Numbered from the stretch's first letter, positions 1 to 9,677 are shown. The stretch is 20,026 nucleotides of DNA from an uncultured Ruminococcus sp. (GCA_947176685.1 CAMWRL010000010.1:1-20026), one strand, 5' to 3'. The notes: generated by a model not told the origin, from the sequence alone. A program made the numbers and translations.

Positions 1-157
1 GCATAAATATTCACAATACTGTCAATCAGGTGAAAATTTTTACATATAAAATTCATTTATATCTTACCGAAACCGCAGGCATATTTCACATTGGGGGTTT
101 ATAATACAGTCATACTAAAAACAAACACGATATATCTGAAAGGAACGTGACTTTATT

Positions 158-1396
158 ATGAACGAATACAATAATATAAATCTTGATAACAACTCCCCGA
201 AGCCTGAAAAACACACTCTCCGCAAAGTGTCAGCTTTTGTTATGGCTATGATGCTTGTTTCCGGCGGTTCAATCGCCGTTTACCGTGAACTGGCTGAAAA
301 ACCCGTTTCAGCAATTGCGGAAAGCGTTGAAACAAAGTCTTCCGTTTATGCAGACAATGTAAGTTTTATCAGAAATGCCGAAAATTCTGATATTCTTTCT
401 ACGGAGGAGATTGTACAAAAAATGCTGCCATCTGTAGTTGGTGTTGAATCGCAGTTTACAGTTACATCAAATGACAATGGTTACTATTATGGTTTCGGAA
501 ACGGTTTCGGAAATATGCCTTCCACCTCCAGTGCTACCGGAACGGGTACAGGCGTTGTGATTACAGAAGACGGCTATATTGTTACAAACGCTCACGTTAT
601 ATATGACAGCGAATACGGTGCAGGACTTGCCGACAGTATAAAGGTTCTTATGAGTGACGACAATAGTTATGATGCAGAAGTTATCGGATATGATACGGAC
701 TGCGACCTTGCAGTACTTAAAATAGATGCTTCCGGACTCACTCCGGCAGAGTTCGGAGACAGTGACAGTCTTATGTTGGGAGAATCCGTAATAGCTATCG
801 GAAATCCTCTCGGCTTTGACCTCAGAAATACTGTAACAAGTGGCATTGTTTCGGGACTCAACAGAAACATAACCATAAATGACAAGGCTATGAATCTTAT
901 CCAAACGGATACTGCTATAAATTCCGGAAACTCCGGCGGCCCTCTTATTAATAAAAAAGGTCAGGTTATTGGTATAAATTCTTCAAAGATGTCATCAGAT
1001 TACGGTTCTGCAAGTATTGAAGGTATCGGCTTTGCTATTCCGTCAAATGAGACTTCCAGAATTATCGGTGACCTTATGGAATACGGCTATGTTACAGGAA
1101 AACCTCAGCTTGGTATAAGCTGTCAGGACGTTACGGAAAACATTTCACGTATGTACAATATGCCTGTGGGAATTTATATAACTGGAGTGTCGGAAAACAG
1201 TGCCGCCGAAAAAGCCGGATTACAGTCCGGAGATATTATAACAGCAGTTGACGGCGTTGAAGTTGCAACTGCCGACGAACTCAACACTCAGAAAAATACC
1301 CATACAGCCGGCGAGACAGTTGAAGTCACCTACATCAGAGGGGGCAGGGAAAAGACTGCTGAAATTACCCTTGATGAGGTTAAGAAAGATAAATAA
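158..1396 (+). CDS. Membrane-anchored HtrA/DegP-type serine protease with one PDZ domain
   Basis: This is a trypsin-like (S1C) protease that should degrade misfolded proteins at the outer face of the membrane. A basic, polar N-terminus (about residues 1-23) precedes one hydrophobic segment (about 24-41), which acts as a signal anchor. A Gly/Tyr/Ser/Thr-rich linker (about 101-130) leads into the protease domain. The catalytic triad is visible: H146 in TNAHV, D183 in DCDLAV, and S259 in GNSGGP. A single PDZ domain occupies about residues 315-405 (GLQSGDIITAVDG). At 412 aa the length is normal for HtrA/YyxA-type proteins with one PDZ. The ATG start is preceded by an AAAGGA ribosome site at 139-144 with a rather long spacing, also seen at the next gene. 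The gene is monocistronic, ending in a terminator. Fold and catalytic class are certain; the substrate is unknown. Confidence 0.95.
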   Translation: MNEYNNINLDNNSPKPEKHTLRKVSAFVMAMMLVSGGSIAVYRELAEKPVSAIAESVETKSSVYADNVSFIRNAENSDILSTEEIVQKMLPSVVGVESQFTVTSNDNGYYYGFGNGFGNMPSTSSATGTGTGVVITEDGYIVTNAHVIYDSEYGAGLADSIKVLMSDDNSYDAEVIGYDTDCDLAVLKIDASGLTPAEFGDSDSLMLGESVIAIGNPLGFDLRNTVTSGIVSGLNRNITINDKAMNLIQTDTAINSGNSGGPLINKKGQVIGINSSKMSSDYGSASIEGIGFAIPSNETSRIIGDLMEYGYVTGKPQLGISCQDVTENISRMYNMPVGIYITGVSENSAAEKAGLQSGDIITAVDGVEVATADELNTQKNTHTAGETVEVTYIRGGREKTAEITLDEVKKDK

Positions 1397-1425
1397 TACT
1401 CTCCTTTGAGTCATATACCGGAAAG

Positions 1426-1450
1426 ACCGTCAGAAAATGACGGTTTTTTG
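1426..1450 (+). terminator. Rho-independent terminator after the HtrA-type gene
   Basis: A perfect 7-bp stem (ACCGTCA at 1426-1432 with TGACGGT at 1438-1444) has a GAAAA loop and runs into a T tract at 1444-1449. It separates the protease gene from the island downstream. Confidence 0.88.
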
Positions 1451-1512
1451 GTTTAAAGATGACAACATTTTAAATAGTCTTAAAGAAATATCTTGAAATA
1501 TTTTTGTTGTTC

Positions 1513-1541
1513 TTGACTAATCAAATCTTGTGTGCTATAAT
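1513..1541 (+). promoter_or_regulatory. Sigma-A promoter for the McrB-like/DUF2357 gene pair
   Basis: The -35 box is TTGACT (1513-1518), the spacer is 17 nt, and the -10 box is a perfect TATAAT (1536-1541). Transcription should begin near 1548. This leaves about 50 nt of leader before the ATG at 1600, but only about 13 nt before the ATG at 1561, which argues for the later start. Confidence 0.85.
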
Positions 1542-1599
1542 AAATTTATGACTTGCAGAAATGCCAGCCAGAAAATTTTATCAAGGACGTGATTTTTTT

Positions 1600-4500
1600 A
1601 TGTCATCTAAAACCGTTTCAATGATTAAAAGTACTTCAACAACTGATAAAAAACTGATGTCAGTAGTCGCTCAGTTTTATATGAAGTTGCCCGAAGAAGT
1701 GATTGACCATGCAATTGAAAACCTTAGCCGTGACGCTAAACGAAAGGTTAAAAAAGAAAAACAGCTTGACAAGAAGATATTAATGGCACTGAATATGTCA
1801 GCAAATAAGTTTGCCGATGAAATTTATCAGTATCAGCGTGGAGGAATACTTTTTTCACCCGACGCTGAATATGATGATATTCTGTCATCGTACAACGGCG
1901 AAAACTGTATAATGAATACTGTACTTGTATTGAAAAAATTCTGCGACGGCTCTTTTGAAACCAAAACAATGTCGGATTTTCTGAAATCGGAACAGTTTAC
2001 TAAAACGCTTGCAGACAATTACAATAATTATGAAGAAACTATTGAAACAGATGACGCTGTAGAAGAAGAACAGGAAACGGAACTTGCGGAAAGTCCTGAA
2101 ATTCCTGAACTTCCGGAAATACCCGAAGCAGCAGAAGAAACTGTATTCTTGCCTGAAACTGATAATATAATTGCAGAAGTTCCGGCTGTACAGGAAATTC
2201 CGGAAGAACTTCCGATACCAGAAGAAACTTTCCTGCAAGTGCCGGAAAAATTAACAGAAAAACCAGAAAATACAGTTTCAAAGAAAAAGGCAAAGGAAAA
2301 AATAGTTTCATATTATATAGGTTATATTGAAAGGAGAGAAACTTATTATAATTTTGCACCTCAATACAGGCTTGAGGTCGGAGCTTCAAAGAAGAATCTT
2401 ATTGAACTCCGTCAAGTTGCGGAGACTTTTCCGCCCAACGGTACTCTGAATCTTTCGTATGTACGCACGGGAGTTTCCCAGAGCCAGAAAATAATCGAAA
2501 AACTTGATTTACAGAATACTTTCGCAATAGTTTTTGACGAAGAACGCCTTGAAGAAAATATAAATTACCTTACCGGCGAAAAACACGGCGATGTAAATCT
2601 GAAAATAGATTTGCAGAAAGAATTTGATACAAATCGTAATTCGACTACGTTTTTCAAGAAAATAAGCGACTTGGGAGTTTTCAGGATAGCAGAACCCGAA
2701 GAAGTTATTGAAGACAGCAGGCTTTTCCATGACCGCATTGAAGTAAGTGAAGACTTTGCGTTGGGTGAGTGGATACTTCTGAAACGCAGAAAAAGCAATG
2801 AGGAAGGTTCAGGCTGTGAGGACATATCAGGTCCTTACAAGGTTGACAAGAAAGACGGCAGAACGTTTATTCAGCCGAAAGCTGAAAAACAGAGTTATCT
2901 TATAAAATGTTACAATGAAAATAAACTTACTTTCGGAGTGAGCGAAAGACAGGAGTTTGGCTGTGACCCTGTATGTATACCATTTGCGCTGGTTGAGGAC
3001 AGCTTTAGTTATAAGAAAGATATTATTTCAGACGAGATTATAATAAAGAGTATGTTTGCCGAAACTTCAAAGGATTTCTTCAGCGTCATAAGGAAACAGC
3101 CTGAAGAATTTTTGGAACTTATAAGCAAATCAACGGTTATTTCAAAGAATATTCCCGATGAGGTGAAGTCCGAAAGACTGAAAAGAATACGCAGCCTGTT
3201 TTCGGACATAAAGAACTATACAGACGAACAGAGAAAAATTGCGGAAATTTATATGCGTGCCTATAGTACTGACAGCGAAATAAAAGAAATTCTGTCGGAA
3301 ATAATGAAAGACAGTCAGGAATATAAGGATATGCAGAAAGAGCTTGAAAAGAGGTCGAAAGTCAGACCCACCAGAGCCGAAATCAAAGCAGTAGCCGCAG
3401 AGTCCGCAAAGGCAAAGGCTATGGCAGAAAAAAACAGTGAAATTGAAGAACTGGAACGCAGAATATCCGAGTTGAAAGAACAGTATGAAAAATATTTCAA
3501 ATATGGGGAAATTGCCAGAGACGTTGAGTACCAGAAAGGCATGAGGGACTATTTCAATGAGGAAAACGCCAGACTCAAACACAGAAATGATATTATAAAA
3601 GGTCAGATAAAGGCTACTATCAATGAACAGCTTAACGAAACAAGAATAGCATTTGACCCGTATGTGTCCAACGCTATGCTTGAAGCCGCAAGTCAGCTCA
3701 ACAGAAAACAGGAAACAACGGTTTACAGCAACGCCGCAGCGGCAGTTATTCAGAAAGCCGCAAAATGTCCTCATATGGAAAAAACTGAACTCCGTGACTA
3801 CCTTGTGAATTATGTCAAGCAGTACAGGAATTACAGCACCAACGATATTATAAATATGTATATATGTATAACGCAAGGTTTCCTTACTGTATTTTCGGGA
3901 CTTCCAGGTACAGGCAAGACTTCTGTATGTAATATCATAGGCAACAGTCTGGGTCTTACGGACTTCGGAAGCAGTGAGGTCAGTTATGACCGTTTTGTGC
4001 CTGTCTCAGTTGAGAAGGGCTGGTCTTCCAAAAAAGACCTTATCGGATATTACAACCCCCTTACACAAAAATATGACAAGAGCAACCGCCGTTTATATGA
4101 TTCTCTTATGATACTCAACGAGGAAAAAGACAATTCATTGTTTCCGTATCTGGTGCTTCTTGATGAAGCAAATCTCAGTCCTATGGAATACTACTGGTCG
4201 GACTTTATGCAGATTGCGGACAAATGTGACAACAGCGAATCTTATATAAATATCGGTCTGGAAAATGATATATACATTCCTGATACACTGAGGTTTGTTG
4301 CAACCATAAACAACGACCAGACTACTGAAACATTATCGCCCCGACTGCTTGACCGTGCGTGGATTATAAAACTTCCTGATTCCGACATAAAAGAAGATAT
4401 TCCGCAGCCGGCTAAGAAAGTTTTCTGGCACGACCTCTATGAGGCTTTCGGAAAAGCTCCGGACGGCGAACTTAAGACAAGTACACTGCTTGACCAGATA

Positions 4501-4803
4501 TTCAGACTTTTCCAGAGCTTCGGAATGGCGGTAAGTCCCCGAATAAAAATCAGTATGTATCATTATATAGCAACTGCCCGTGACGTTATGGACGGTATAA
4601 ATCCGGAAATCATTGCCGTTGACTATGCAGTGATGCAGAGACTTCTCCCGAAAATCAACGGTCATATGAAATTATACAAGGAGTTCTTCGACAAACTCAT
4701 ATTCATCTGCAATACCTATCATCTTGATATGACCAGAAAAGCCCTTGAGGAAATGAAAAACAATTCATCAAGAAATATGGGATACTGTCAGTATCTTTCC
4801 TGA
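1600..4803 (+). CDS. Large McrB-like AAA+ ATPase with unique N-terminal region
   Basis: This 1067-aa protein carries a C-terminal AAA+ domain of the McrB/MoxR-like type. Walker A is GLPGTGKT (767-774), Walker B is LVLLDEAN (851-858), sensor-1 asparagines are N904/N905, and RLLDRAW (915-921) supplies arginine-finger candidates. Upstream lie an N-terminal helical region, a Glu/Pro-rich repetitive linker (about 150-223), a central region I do not recognise (about 230-560), and a charged probable coiled coil (about 571-684). I chose the ATG at 1600 because AAGGA lies at 1583-1587 and the promoter fits; the in-frame ATG at 1561 (1080 aa) has no ribosome site. The next gene, a DUF2357 nuclease 13 bp downstream, suggests an McrBC-like motor and nuclease pair. 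McrB family proteins use GTP or ATP to drive translocation; the nucleotide used here is unknown. The N-terminus could be a target-recognition region, which is inference. Confidence 0.85.
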   Translation: MSSKTVSMIKSTSTTDKKLMSVVAQFYMKLPEEVIDHAIENLSRDAKRKVKKEKQLDKKILMALNMSANKFADEIYQYQRGGILFSPDAEYDDILSSYNGENCIMNTVLVLKKFCDGSFETKTMSDFLKSEQFTKTLADNYNNYEETIETDDAVEEEQETELAESPEIPELPEIPEAAEETVFLPETDNIIAEVPAVQEIPEELPIPEETFLQVPEKLTEKPENTVSKKKAKEKIVSYYIGYIERRETYYNFAPQYRLEVGASKKNLIELRQVAETFPPNGTLNLSYVRTGVSQSQKIIEKLDLQNTFAIVFDEERLEENINYLTGEKHGDVNLKIDLQKEFDTNRNSTTFFKKISDLGVFRIAEPEEVIEDSRLFHDRIEVSEDFALGEWILLKRRKSNEEGSGCEDISGPYKVDKKDGRTFIQPKAEKQSYLIKCYNENKLTFGVSERQEFGCDPVCIPFALVEDSFSYKKDIISDEIIIKSMFAETSKDFFSVIRKQPEEFLELISKSTVISKNIPDEVKSERLKRIRSLFSDIKNYTDEQRKIAEIYMRAYSTDSEIKEILSEIMKDSQEYKDMQKELEKRSKVRPTRAEIKAVAAESAKAKAMAEKNSEIEELERRISELKEQYEKYFKYGEIARDVEYQKGMRDYFNEENARLKHRNDIIKGQIKATINEQLNETRIAFDPYVSNAMLEAASQLNRKQETTVYSNAAAAVIQKAAKCPHMEKTELRDYLVNYVKQYRNYSTNDIINMYICITQGFLTVFSGLPGTGKTSVCNIIGNSLGLTDFGSSEVSYDRFVPVSVEKGWSSKKDLIGYYNPLTQKYDKSNRRLYDSLMILNEEKDNSLFPYLVLLDEANLSPMEYYWSDFMQIADKCDNSESYINIGLENDIYIPDTLRFVATINNDQTTETLSPRLLDRAWIIKLPDSDIKEDIPQPAKKVFWHDLYEAFGKAPDGELKTSTLLDQIFRLFQSFGMAVSPRIKISMYHYIATARDVMDGINPEIIAVDYAVMQRLLPKINGHMKLYKEFFDKLIFICNTYHLDMTRKALEEMKNNSSRNMGYCQYLS

Positions 4804-4816
4804 CGGGAGGATATTT

Positions 4817-6613
4817 ATGAAGTTATTATTGAAATCCCAGAATCACGGTTATGTTGAGATACCTATGAAAGAAGAAACCTTGTCGTTTCAGGAAAACGAT
4901 GACCCGCTTGAAACTAATATATACGTTTACAATGACGATGAGTATAACTGTTTTACACTTATAGACAGCAATGAATATGTTTCGGATTTCTATATAAATG
5001 ATGAGGCAGTACAGACGGAACGCATTGACAATTCAAAAAATACATATGAGTTCAAGTGCGACAAGACCGCTGACAAGTCCGCAAAGGACGACAAGAGGAT
5101 TTTTATGCAGTGTTTCGGAGTGGTGCAGATAAAAGCCGTGATTTCCGGTAAAATGTACGTTTCGGACAGCATATCCATAATGGTGACTTACAACAGCCGC
5201 AACAAGAATGTCATAAAAATGATTGACTACATTTACGACAAGGGCGAAGAATACCTTTATGAGAATTATATAAGCCTTGACGAAATCGGCGAAACAGGCA
5301 ATATGACCATTGAATCAAAGTTCAGATTTCTTGACGGGGTTATAGAAATTTATGAACAGTTTTTCCCTTATTTTCAGAGTTCGCCAAGGACAAAGCTGAT
5401 AACAGGCGAAACTGTCGGGAAATTCCACAAACTGAATACAGTTTCGCCGAAAACCATACAATATATAGCTTCTCACCCAGAGGAGCTGTATGAAGTGGAT
5501 TTCAACACCGGAATAAATTACGGAAAAAGACACTTTCAGCCTGAAAACACTCTTATTTCAAGTACAGCGTATACATGCAACGTCTATGAAAACCGTGTTA
5601 TGACGGGTTTCATATCGACATTGATTTCAGAACTTGAAACTTCAAAGGAAGATGTAAGGAATACTTCATATACTGACGATGTATACAGTTACGGACAGTA
5701 CTTTGAATCAAAGAAATATATTTACCGTTTCAGAAAAAAATCATCTTATGAATATCTGAGGAAAATTGACGAATATATTGAACATTTTCAGATGTTGTGG
5801 TTCAGGTACAGGAAGATTTTCAGTGCTGATGATATATATATAGACTATCTGCCGGAATATACTGATACTTTCCGTATGGTGACTCCCTACAGAGCCGTAT
5901 ATCAAAAAATATATGAATGGTTTCAGTATGGCGGACATAGTTCGGCTAAAAGTCAGCTTCTGCTCAGTTTCATATCGACAAGCAAAATATATGAGTACTA
6001 TTGTCTTATAAAACTTATAGTTACTATACGTGAGGAAATGAACTGTACTTTCATTGAGGAAAAAACAGAAAGATTCCAGTATCCGGAAACCAAGTACTAT
6101 TCCAATACATACTGTAATAATACTTTCTTTTTCCGCAGCGGCGACGGAAGTGAAATAACACTTTATTTTCAGCCTGTCATATATGGTATAACTACTCTTT
6201 CAAGACACGGTATCGAACTTTACCGCAACAGATTTGCAAGTCTGAGCAGTGCCAACAAGGGAAATACCTATACTCCGGACTATTTAATTAAAGTCACTAA
6301 AGACGATGTTTCAAAATACGTCATTATGGACGCAAAATTCAGTTCTATGCAGACGGTCGAAAACGACAGACTTATTGAACTTGTCTATAAATATCTGTTT
6401 TCAATAAGCACTCTGGAGGACAGGGACAGTATAGAAGGTATGCTGGTTCTTTGTGGAAAGGACAGTCCTGAAAACAGGATTTACAATCTGCACGACATAT
6501 CGGAAAGTATGAACAAATATGTAACACCATTTTCATATATTGTGAATCTTTCGGGAGCTGATACCAGTGACAACAAGGTTATTACAGATATATTGTCGCA
6601 GCTTCTGAAGTAA
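4817..6613 (+). CDS. DUF2357-type PD-(D/E)XK nuclease, partner of the McrB-like ATPase
   Basis: This 598-aa protein has a beta-rich N-terminal half and a helical middle. Its C-terminal part carries a PD-(D/E)XK nuclease core: E393 in KIYEYYCLIKL as the probable helix glutamate, P487-D488 in YTPDY, and D505-A-K507 in VIMDAKF. This arrangement matches DUF2357-containing proteins that occur next to McrB-like ATPases and play the McrC role. The start follows GGGAGG (4805-4810) with 6-nt spacing, and the gene begins 13 bp after the ATPase gene, so the two are co-transcribed. The key metal-binding residues are intact, so activity is expected. Target and modification dependence cannot be read from the sequence. 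Nuclease-fold assignment is fairly secure; a restriction or defence role is inference. Confidence 0.8.
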   Translation: MKLLLKSQNHGYVEIPMKEETLSFQENDDPLETNIYVYNDDEYNCFTLIDSNEYVSDFYINDEAVQTERIDNSKNTYEFKCDKTADKSAKDDKRIFMQCFGVVQIKAVISGKMYVSDSISIMVTYNSRNKNVIKMIDYIYDKGEEYLYENYISLDEIGETGNMTIESKFRFLDGVIEIYEQFFPYFQSSPRTKLITGETVGKFHKLNTVSPKTIQYIASHPEELYEVDFNTGINYGKRHFQPENTLISSTAYTCNVYENRVMTGFISTLISELETSKEDVRNTSYTDDVYSYGQYFESKKYIYRFRKKSSYEYLRKIDEYIEHFQMLWFRYRKIFSADDIYIDYLPEYTDTFRMVTPYRAVYQKIYEWFQYGGHSSAKSQLLLSFISTSKIYEYYCLIKLIVTIREEMNCTFIEEKTERFQYPETKYYSNTYCNNTFFFRSGDGSEITLYFQPVIYGITTLSRHGIELYRNRFASLSSANKGNTYTPDYLIKVTKDDVSKYVIMDAKFSSMQTVENDRLIELVYKYLFSISTLEDRDSIEGMLVLCGKDSPENRIYNLHDISESMNKYVTPFSYIVNLSGADTSDNKVITDILSQLLK

Positions 6614-6641
6614 GAAATATTTCAGACTGCCATAATAATAC

Positions 6642-6671
6642 TTGACAGAACTATAAAAAATGTGGTATACT
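6642..6671 (+). promoter_or_regulatory. Strong sigma-A promoter for the rhomboid-yceG-telA-terD segment
   Basis: The -35 box is a perfect TTGACA (6642-6647), the spacer is 18 nt, and the -10 box is TATACT (6666-6671) with an upstream TGG (6663-6665) that makes it an extended -10. No terminator is visible between the nuclease gene and this promoter, so readthrough from upstream is also possible. Confidence 0.82.
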
Positions 6672-6712
6672 TTAATTGATTTAAATTTATTTCTGATGTG
6701 GGGAAAGTATTA

Positions 6713-7303
6713 ATGAGTAAAAAAGGTTCACAAAAATCCGCTGCAAAAATTTCTTTCAATTCGCCTGTGATACTTGGCTTTACAGCAATATGCCTTGTGT
6801 CACTGCTTCTCAGTGTGCTGACTCACGGAGCAAGCAATAATGTATTATTCAGTGTATATCGGTCTTCGCTTGCCAGCCCTCTTACGTATCTGAGATTTTT
6901 CGGACATATATTCGGTCACGCATCGTGGCAGCACTTCATAAACAATATTATGTATATTCTGCTGCTTGGTCCTCTGCTTGAGGAAAAATACGGTCAGACA
7001 GATATGATTATGATTATTGCGGTGACGGCACTTGTTACCGGACTTATAAATTTTATATTTTTCCCGCACGTACAGCTTCTGGGAGCAAGCGGAGTTGTTT
7101 TTGCTTTTATACTGCTGGCTTCGTTTGCAAACTTCCAGAACGGCAAAATCCCCGTTACATTCATACTGGTTGCCGTAATATATATCGGTCAGCAGGTTTA
7201 CAACGGTATTTTTGCAAACAATAATATTTCAGAGCTTACACATATAATCGGCGGAATTGTTGGTTCAATATTCGGTTTCGCCGAAAATAAAATCAAGAGG
7301 TGA
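6713..7303 (+). CDS. Rhomboid-family intramembrane serine protease
   Basis: This 196-aa protein has about six hydrophobic segments and little else, the size of a minimal bacterial rhomboid core. The family signature is complete: HFINN after the first membrane helix (H74, N78) for the oxyanion region, the nucleophile S126 in GASG, and H177 in LTHIIGG as the second dyad member. It should cleave membrane proteins within or near the lipid bilayer. The ATG at 6713 fits best, with GGGG at 6700-6703 as a modest ribosome site; the in-frame GTG at 6698 has none. Its stop overlaps the ribosome site of the YceG-family gene, so the two are coupled. A rhomboid is not a usual member of ter clusters as I know them. 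Its substrate is unknown, though products of this operon are candidates. Confidence 0.9.
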   Translation: MSKKGSQKSAAKISFNSPVILGFTAICLVSLLLSVLTHGASNNVLFSVYRSSLASPLTYLRFFGHIFGHASWQHFINNIMYILLLGPLLEEKYGQTDMIMIIAVTALVTGLINFIFFPHVQLLGASGVVFAFILLASFANFQNGKIPVTFILVAVIYIGQQVYNGIFANNNISELTHIIGGIVGSIFGFAENKIKR

Positions 7304-7310
7304 CGTATAG

Positions 7311-9677
7311 GTGTTTCAGCATATTAAAATTAATTCTCTTGATGACTATTTTCTGAGTCTTAGTCGTAGAAGCGGCAGTAAAGTATTTTTTTACAGGATA
7401 AATTCGTACAGCGAAAGTATATGGGACTTCCTGTGCAGGTATTACGATGAGGCACGCAAAAACGGCGTTATTATTGATGGACGTATTCCGAATGTTGACC
7501 AGAATCAGTTGTCATATTATTATGAGATAATGGGCGAAAGCTTCACTCCTGAAAAGCAGTTTATAATGACCAGTCTCCAGAAGTGGCTTCCCCGTATGAA
7601 CGCAATCCAGCGGAACGAAATAACTGACGCAATGTATGATGTACTTTCCGGACTTGCGGCTCAGGGTAAAAATGAAAATATTCTCAAAAATGCGTATATC
7701 AAGTTTATGTGCTGGCTGTATTACAGATTTGAAAGCCTGACAAGCCGTCTGGGTGAAGACAATATACCTAAAATTTTATGTAACGGTATCGGCAGTCATT
7801 ATGAACTGATGCTCCTGTCAATGCTGTCAAGGTCAGGCTGCGACATTGTGCTGGTGCAGACTGACGGAAATTCTCAGTACAGCGGATTTGACCCGAAGTC
7901 TGAAACTTCCGATTTGTGGGAAAATACCGGCAACCCTTTTCCGGCTGATTTTTCGGTCAGAAAACTACAGCAGGCATCTGCGGAAAAAGCCAACACGGCA
8001 AGCGTCTGCGGTGACAGACCTGTGTTTGAAATAGTCACTAACAGCTGGGCAAAGGGCGACGGACTGGAAGATATTCTTACAGAGGCGGAAAAACGCAACA
8101 CTCAGTCCAGTAAAGTATGTAATATCTTTTATCAGATAAACGGCGTTTACAGTCGTGCGGACTATGTAAATGAACTTATTTCTTTCAGAAACTCAATGAA
8201 CAGTCAGAAACGCAGTCTTATAGTGGTCAACGATGAGATTTCCGAACCGTCATATGACGAAATATCCGCAATAAAACGCAGTAATTATAATTCTGCGGCA
8301 ATGGCTGTCAGCGAACTTGCAAGAAACATAGTCATCAATGACGCAAAACTTCAGCAAATGGTAAGATATGTTTTTTCGCAGACTATGCTGAAATATGCCG
8401 AACAGTCTTCTGTAAACAAGTTTGTCAATATATGCGTGTATGTTATATGCTGGCTGAAAAGATGGCAGAAACAGCTTTTTGTCAACTGGAGTGCAGATAA
8501 AATTCCCTGCTTTGTGCTTTTCAACTGCAATATGAATGAAAACCAGATTATTTTTACAGAAATTCTTTCGGCACTTCCTGTTGATGTACTTATACTGAAC
8601 CCCGCACTTAAAAACATATGTAATATAAACAATACAAATCTTGTGGAATTTACTTATGACAGTCCGCTTGAAATAGATGCATTTCCGGAGGAGGGCGTTT
8701 CAATGCGTGCCGGAACAGTTGCATATCATGCCGAACGTGAACTTGATACGCTTATGTATCAGGATACCGGAATTTACCGCAATCACCAGTATTCAAAGGC
8801 TTCTGCAATAGTTCTTGACACGATGTTTGAGGAAATTGAAATACTCTGGAGTCAGGAACTAAAATACAGACCGAATTTTTCTACAGAAAACGGCGAAGTT
8901 ATAATACCTGTATTCTTTGCGAAAGTCTCCGGCGTAAAGGACGGCAACCAGAAAGCTTACTGGCAGTTTGTCAAGAAACTTGTGACCGAAGATACAATTG
9001 TGATAAACGGTATGCACAGAGGTTCGGCAAATCCCCATTCGCCGACGGTAAACCTCTATTCCGGCGGCGGTATGACACGTTCTCTGGGCAGTCTCAACCC
9101 TTACTCTACAATTAACGCCAATCCGTATTCGGCTAATATAAGGAGTTCAGTGCCTGCACAGTCCGGAAATACATCACAATCAGTATCTTTCTGGAAAAAC
9201 GGCTCTTTACAGCGTGACGCTATAAAGAACAGTCCGGAATACCGCTATAAGGTTCTCAGGGAAGACTTACAGGAATATATTCTGGATAAATTACAGCTTC
9301 TGATTGACAGCCGTATCATAAAAGGTACTTTTGAAAACGGTATGGAATATAAGATAATTTCAACAATACTTAACCTTGACAGTATAGACAGGGAAATTGT
9401 CAGAAAACTTCAGAATTTCGATTTTACAAAGAAAAATCCGAAAATTCTGTACATCAATACCGGAGACAATGCCATATCGCCTGAACAGGCTATTGCTTTT
9501 GAATTTCTCAGTATGGCTGGATTTGATGTGCTGTTTCTTATACCAACGGGTTACTGCAATGTTGAAAACCATTACAGCCGTCCGATAATCAGCGAACACC
9601 AGACAGGTGCATATATATATGACATGAAATGCCCTAATCTGGCGTACAAACGCAAAAAATTATTCGGAAGAGGCTGA
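7311..9677 (+). CDS. YceG-family protein of the Ter stress-response module
   Basis: This 788-aa protein has no signal peptide or clear membrane segment and is probably cytoplasmic. I assign it to the YceG family (proposed component of the ter-linked 'biosynthetic module') from its size, sequence style and position before telA and terD genes. Three segments share one pattern: a beta strand ending in Asn, a helix, then a second strand with D(V/I)L or similar. They lie at about 152-187, 398-433 and 709-744, suggesting an internally repeated Rossmann-like fold. A Ser/Asn/Tyr-rich linker lies at about 580-625. The GTG start at 7311 is preceded by AGAGGTGA (7296-7303), which overlaps the rhomboid stop codon. 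The biochemical reaction is not known to me. Bacillus YceG is shorter by my recollection, so extra domains are possible here. Confidence 0.72.
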   Translation: MFQHIKINSLDDYFLSLSRRSGSKVFFYRINSYSESIWDFLCRYYDEARKNGVIIDGRIPNVDQNQLSYYYEIMGESFTPEKQFIMTSLQKWLPRMNAIQRNEITDAMYDVLSGLAAQGKNENILKNAYIKFMCWLYYRFESLTSRLGEDNIPKILCNGIGSHYELMLLSMLSRSGCDIVLVQTDGNSQYSGFDPKSETSDLWENTGNPFPADFSVRKLQQASAEKANTASVCGDRPVFEIVTNSWAKGDGLEDILTEAEKRNTQSSKVCNIFYQINGVYSRADYVNELISFRNSMNSQKRSLIVVNDEISEPSYDEISAIKRSNYNSAAMAVSELARNIVINDAKLQQMVRYVFSQTMLKYAEQSSVNKFVNICVYVICWLKRWQKQLFVNWSADKIPCFVLFNCNMNENQIIFTEILSALPVDVLILNPALKNICNINNTNLVEFTYDSPLEIDAFPEEGVSMRAGTVAYHAERELDTLMYQDTGIYRNHQYSKASAIVLDTMFEEIEILWSQELKYRPNFSTENGEVIIPVFFAKVSGVKDGNQKAYWQFVKKLVTEDTIVINGMHRGSANPHSPTVNLYSGGGMTRSLGSLNPYSTINANPYSANIRSSVPAQSGNTSQSVSFWKNGSLQRDAIKNSPEYRYKVLREDLQEYILDKLQLLIDSRIIKGTFENGMEYKIISTILNLDSIDREIVRKLQNFDFTKKNPKILYINTGDNAISPEQAIAFEFLSMAGFDVLFLIPTGYCNVENHYSRPIISEHQTGAYIYDMKCPNLAYKRKKLFGRG

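Noticed and set aside
100..105. A perfect TATAAT upstream of the HtrA-type gene as a promoter
   Set aside because: No -35-like sequence or extended -10 lies at a proper distance, so I did not list it. A promoter must exist nearby, but I cannot place it.
1..157. Possible features upstream of the protease gene
   Set aside because: The A+T-rich stretch shows no coding frame, hairpin or RNA motif that I can support.
3142..3876. Long open frame on the - strand (244 codons) within the ATPase gene, and similar shorter ones
   Set aside because: They lie opposite a gene with clear AAA+ motifs, lack ribosome sites, and have the low-complexity Phe/Ile-rich composition expected from the reverse of A-rich coding DNA.
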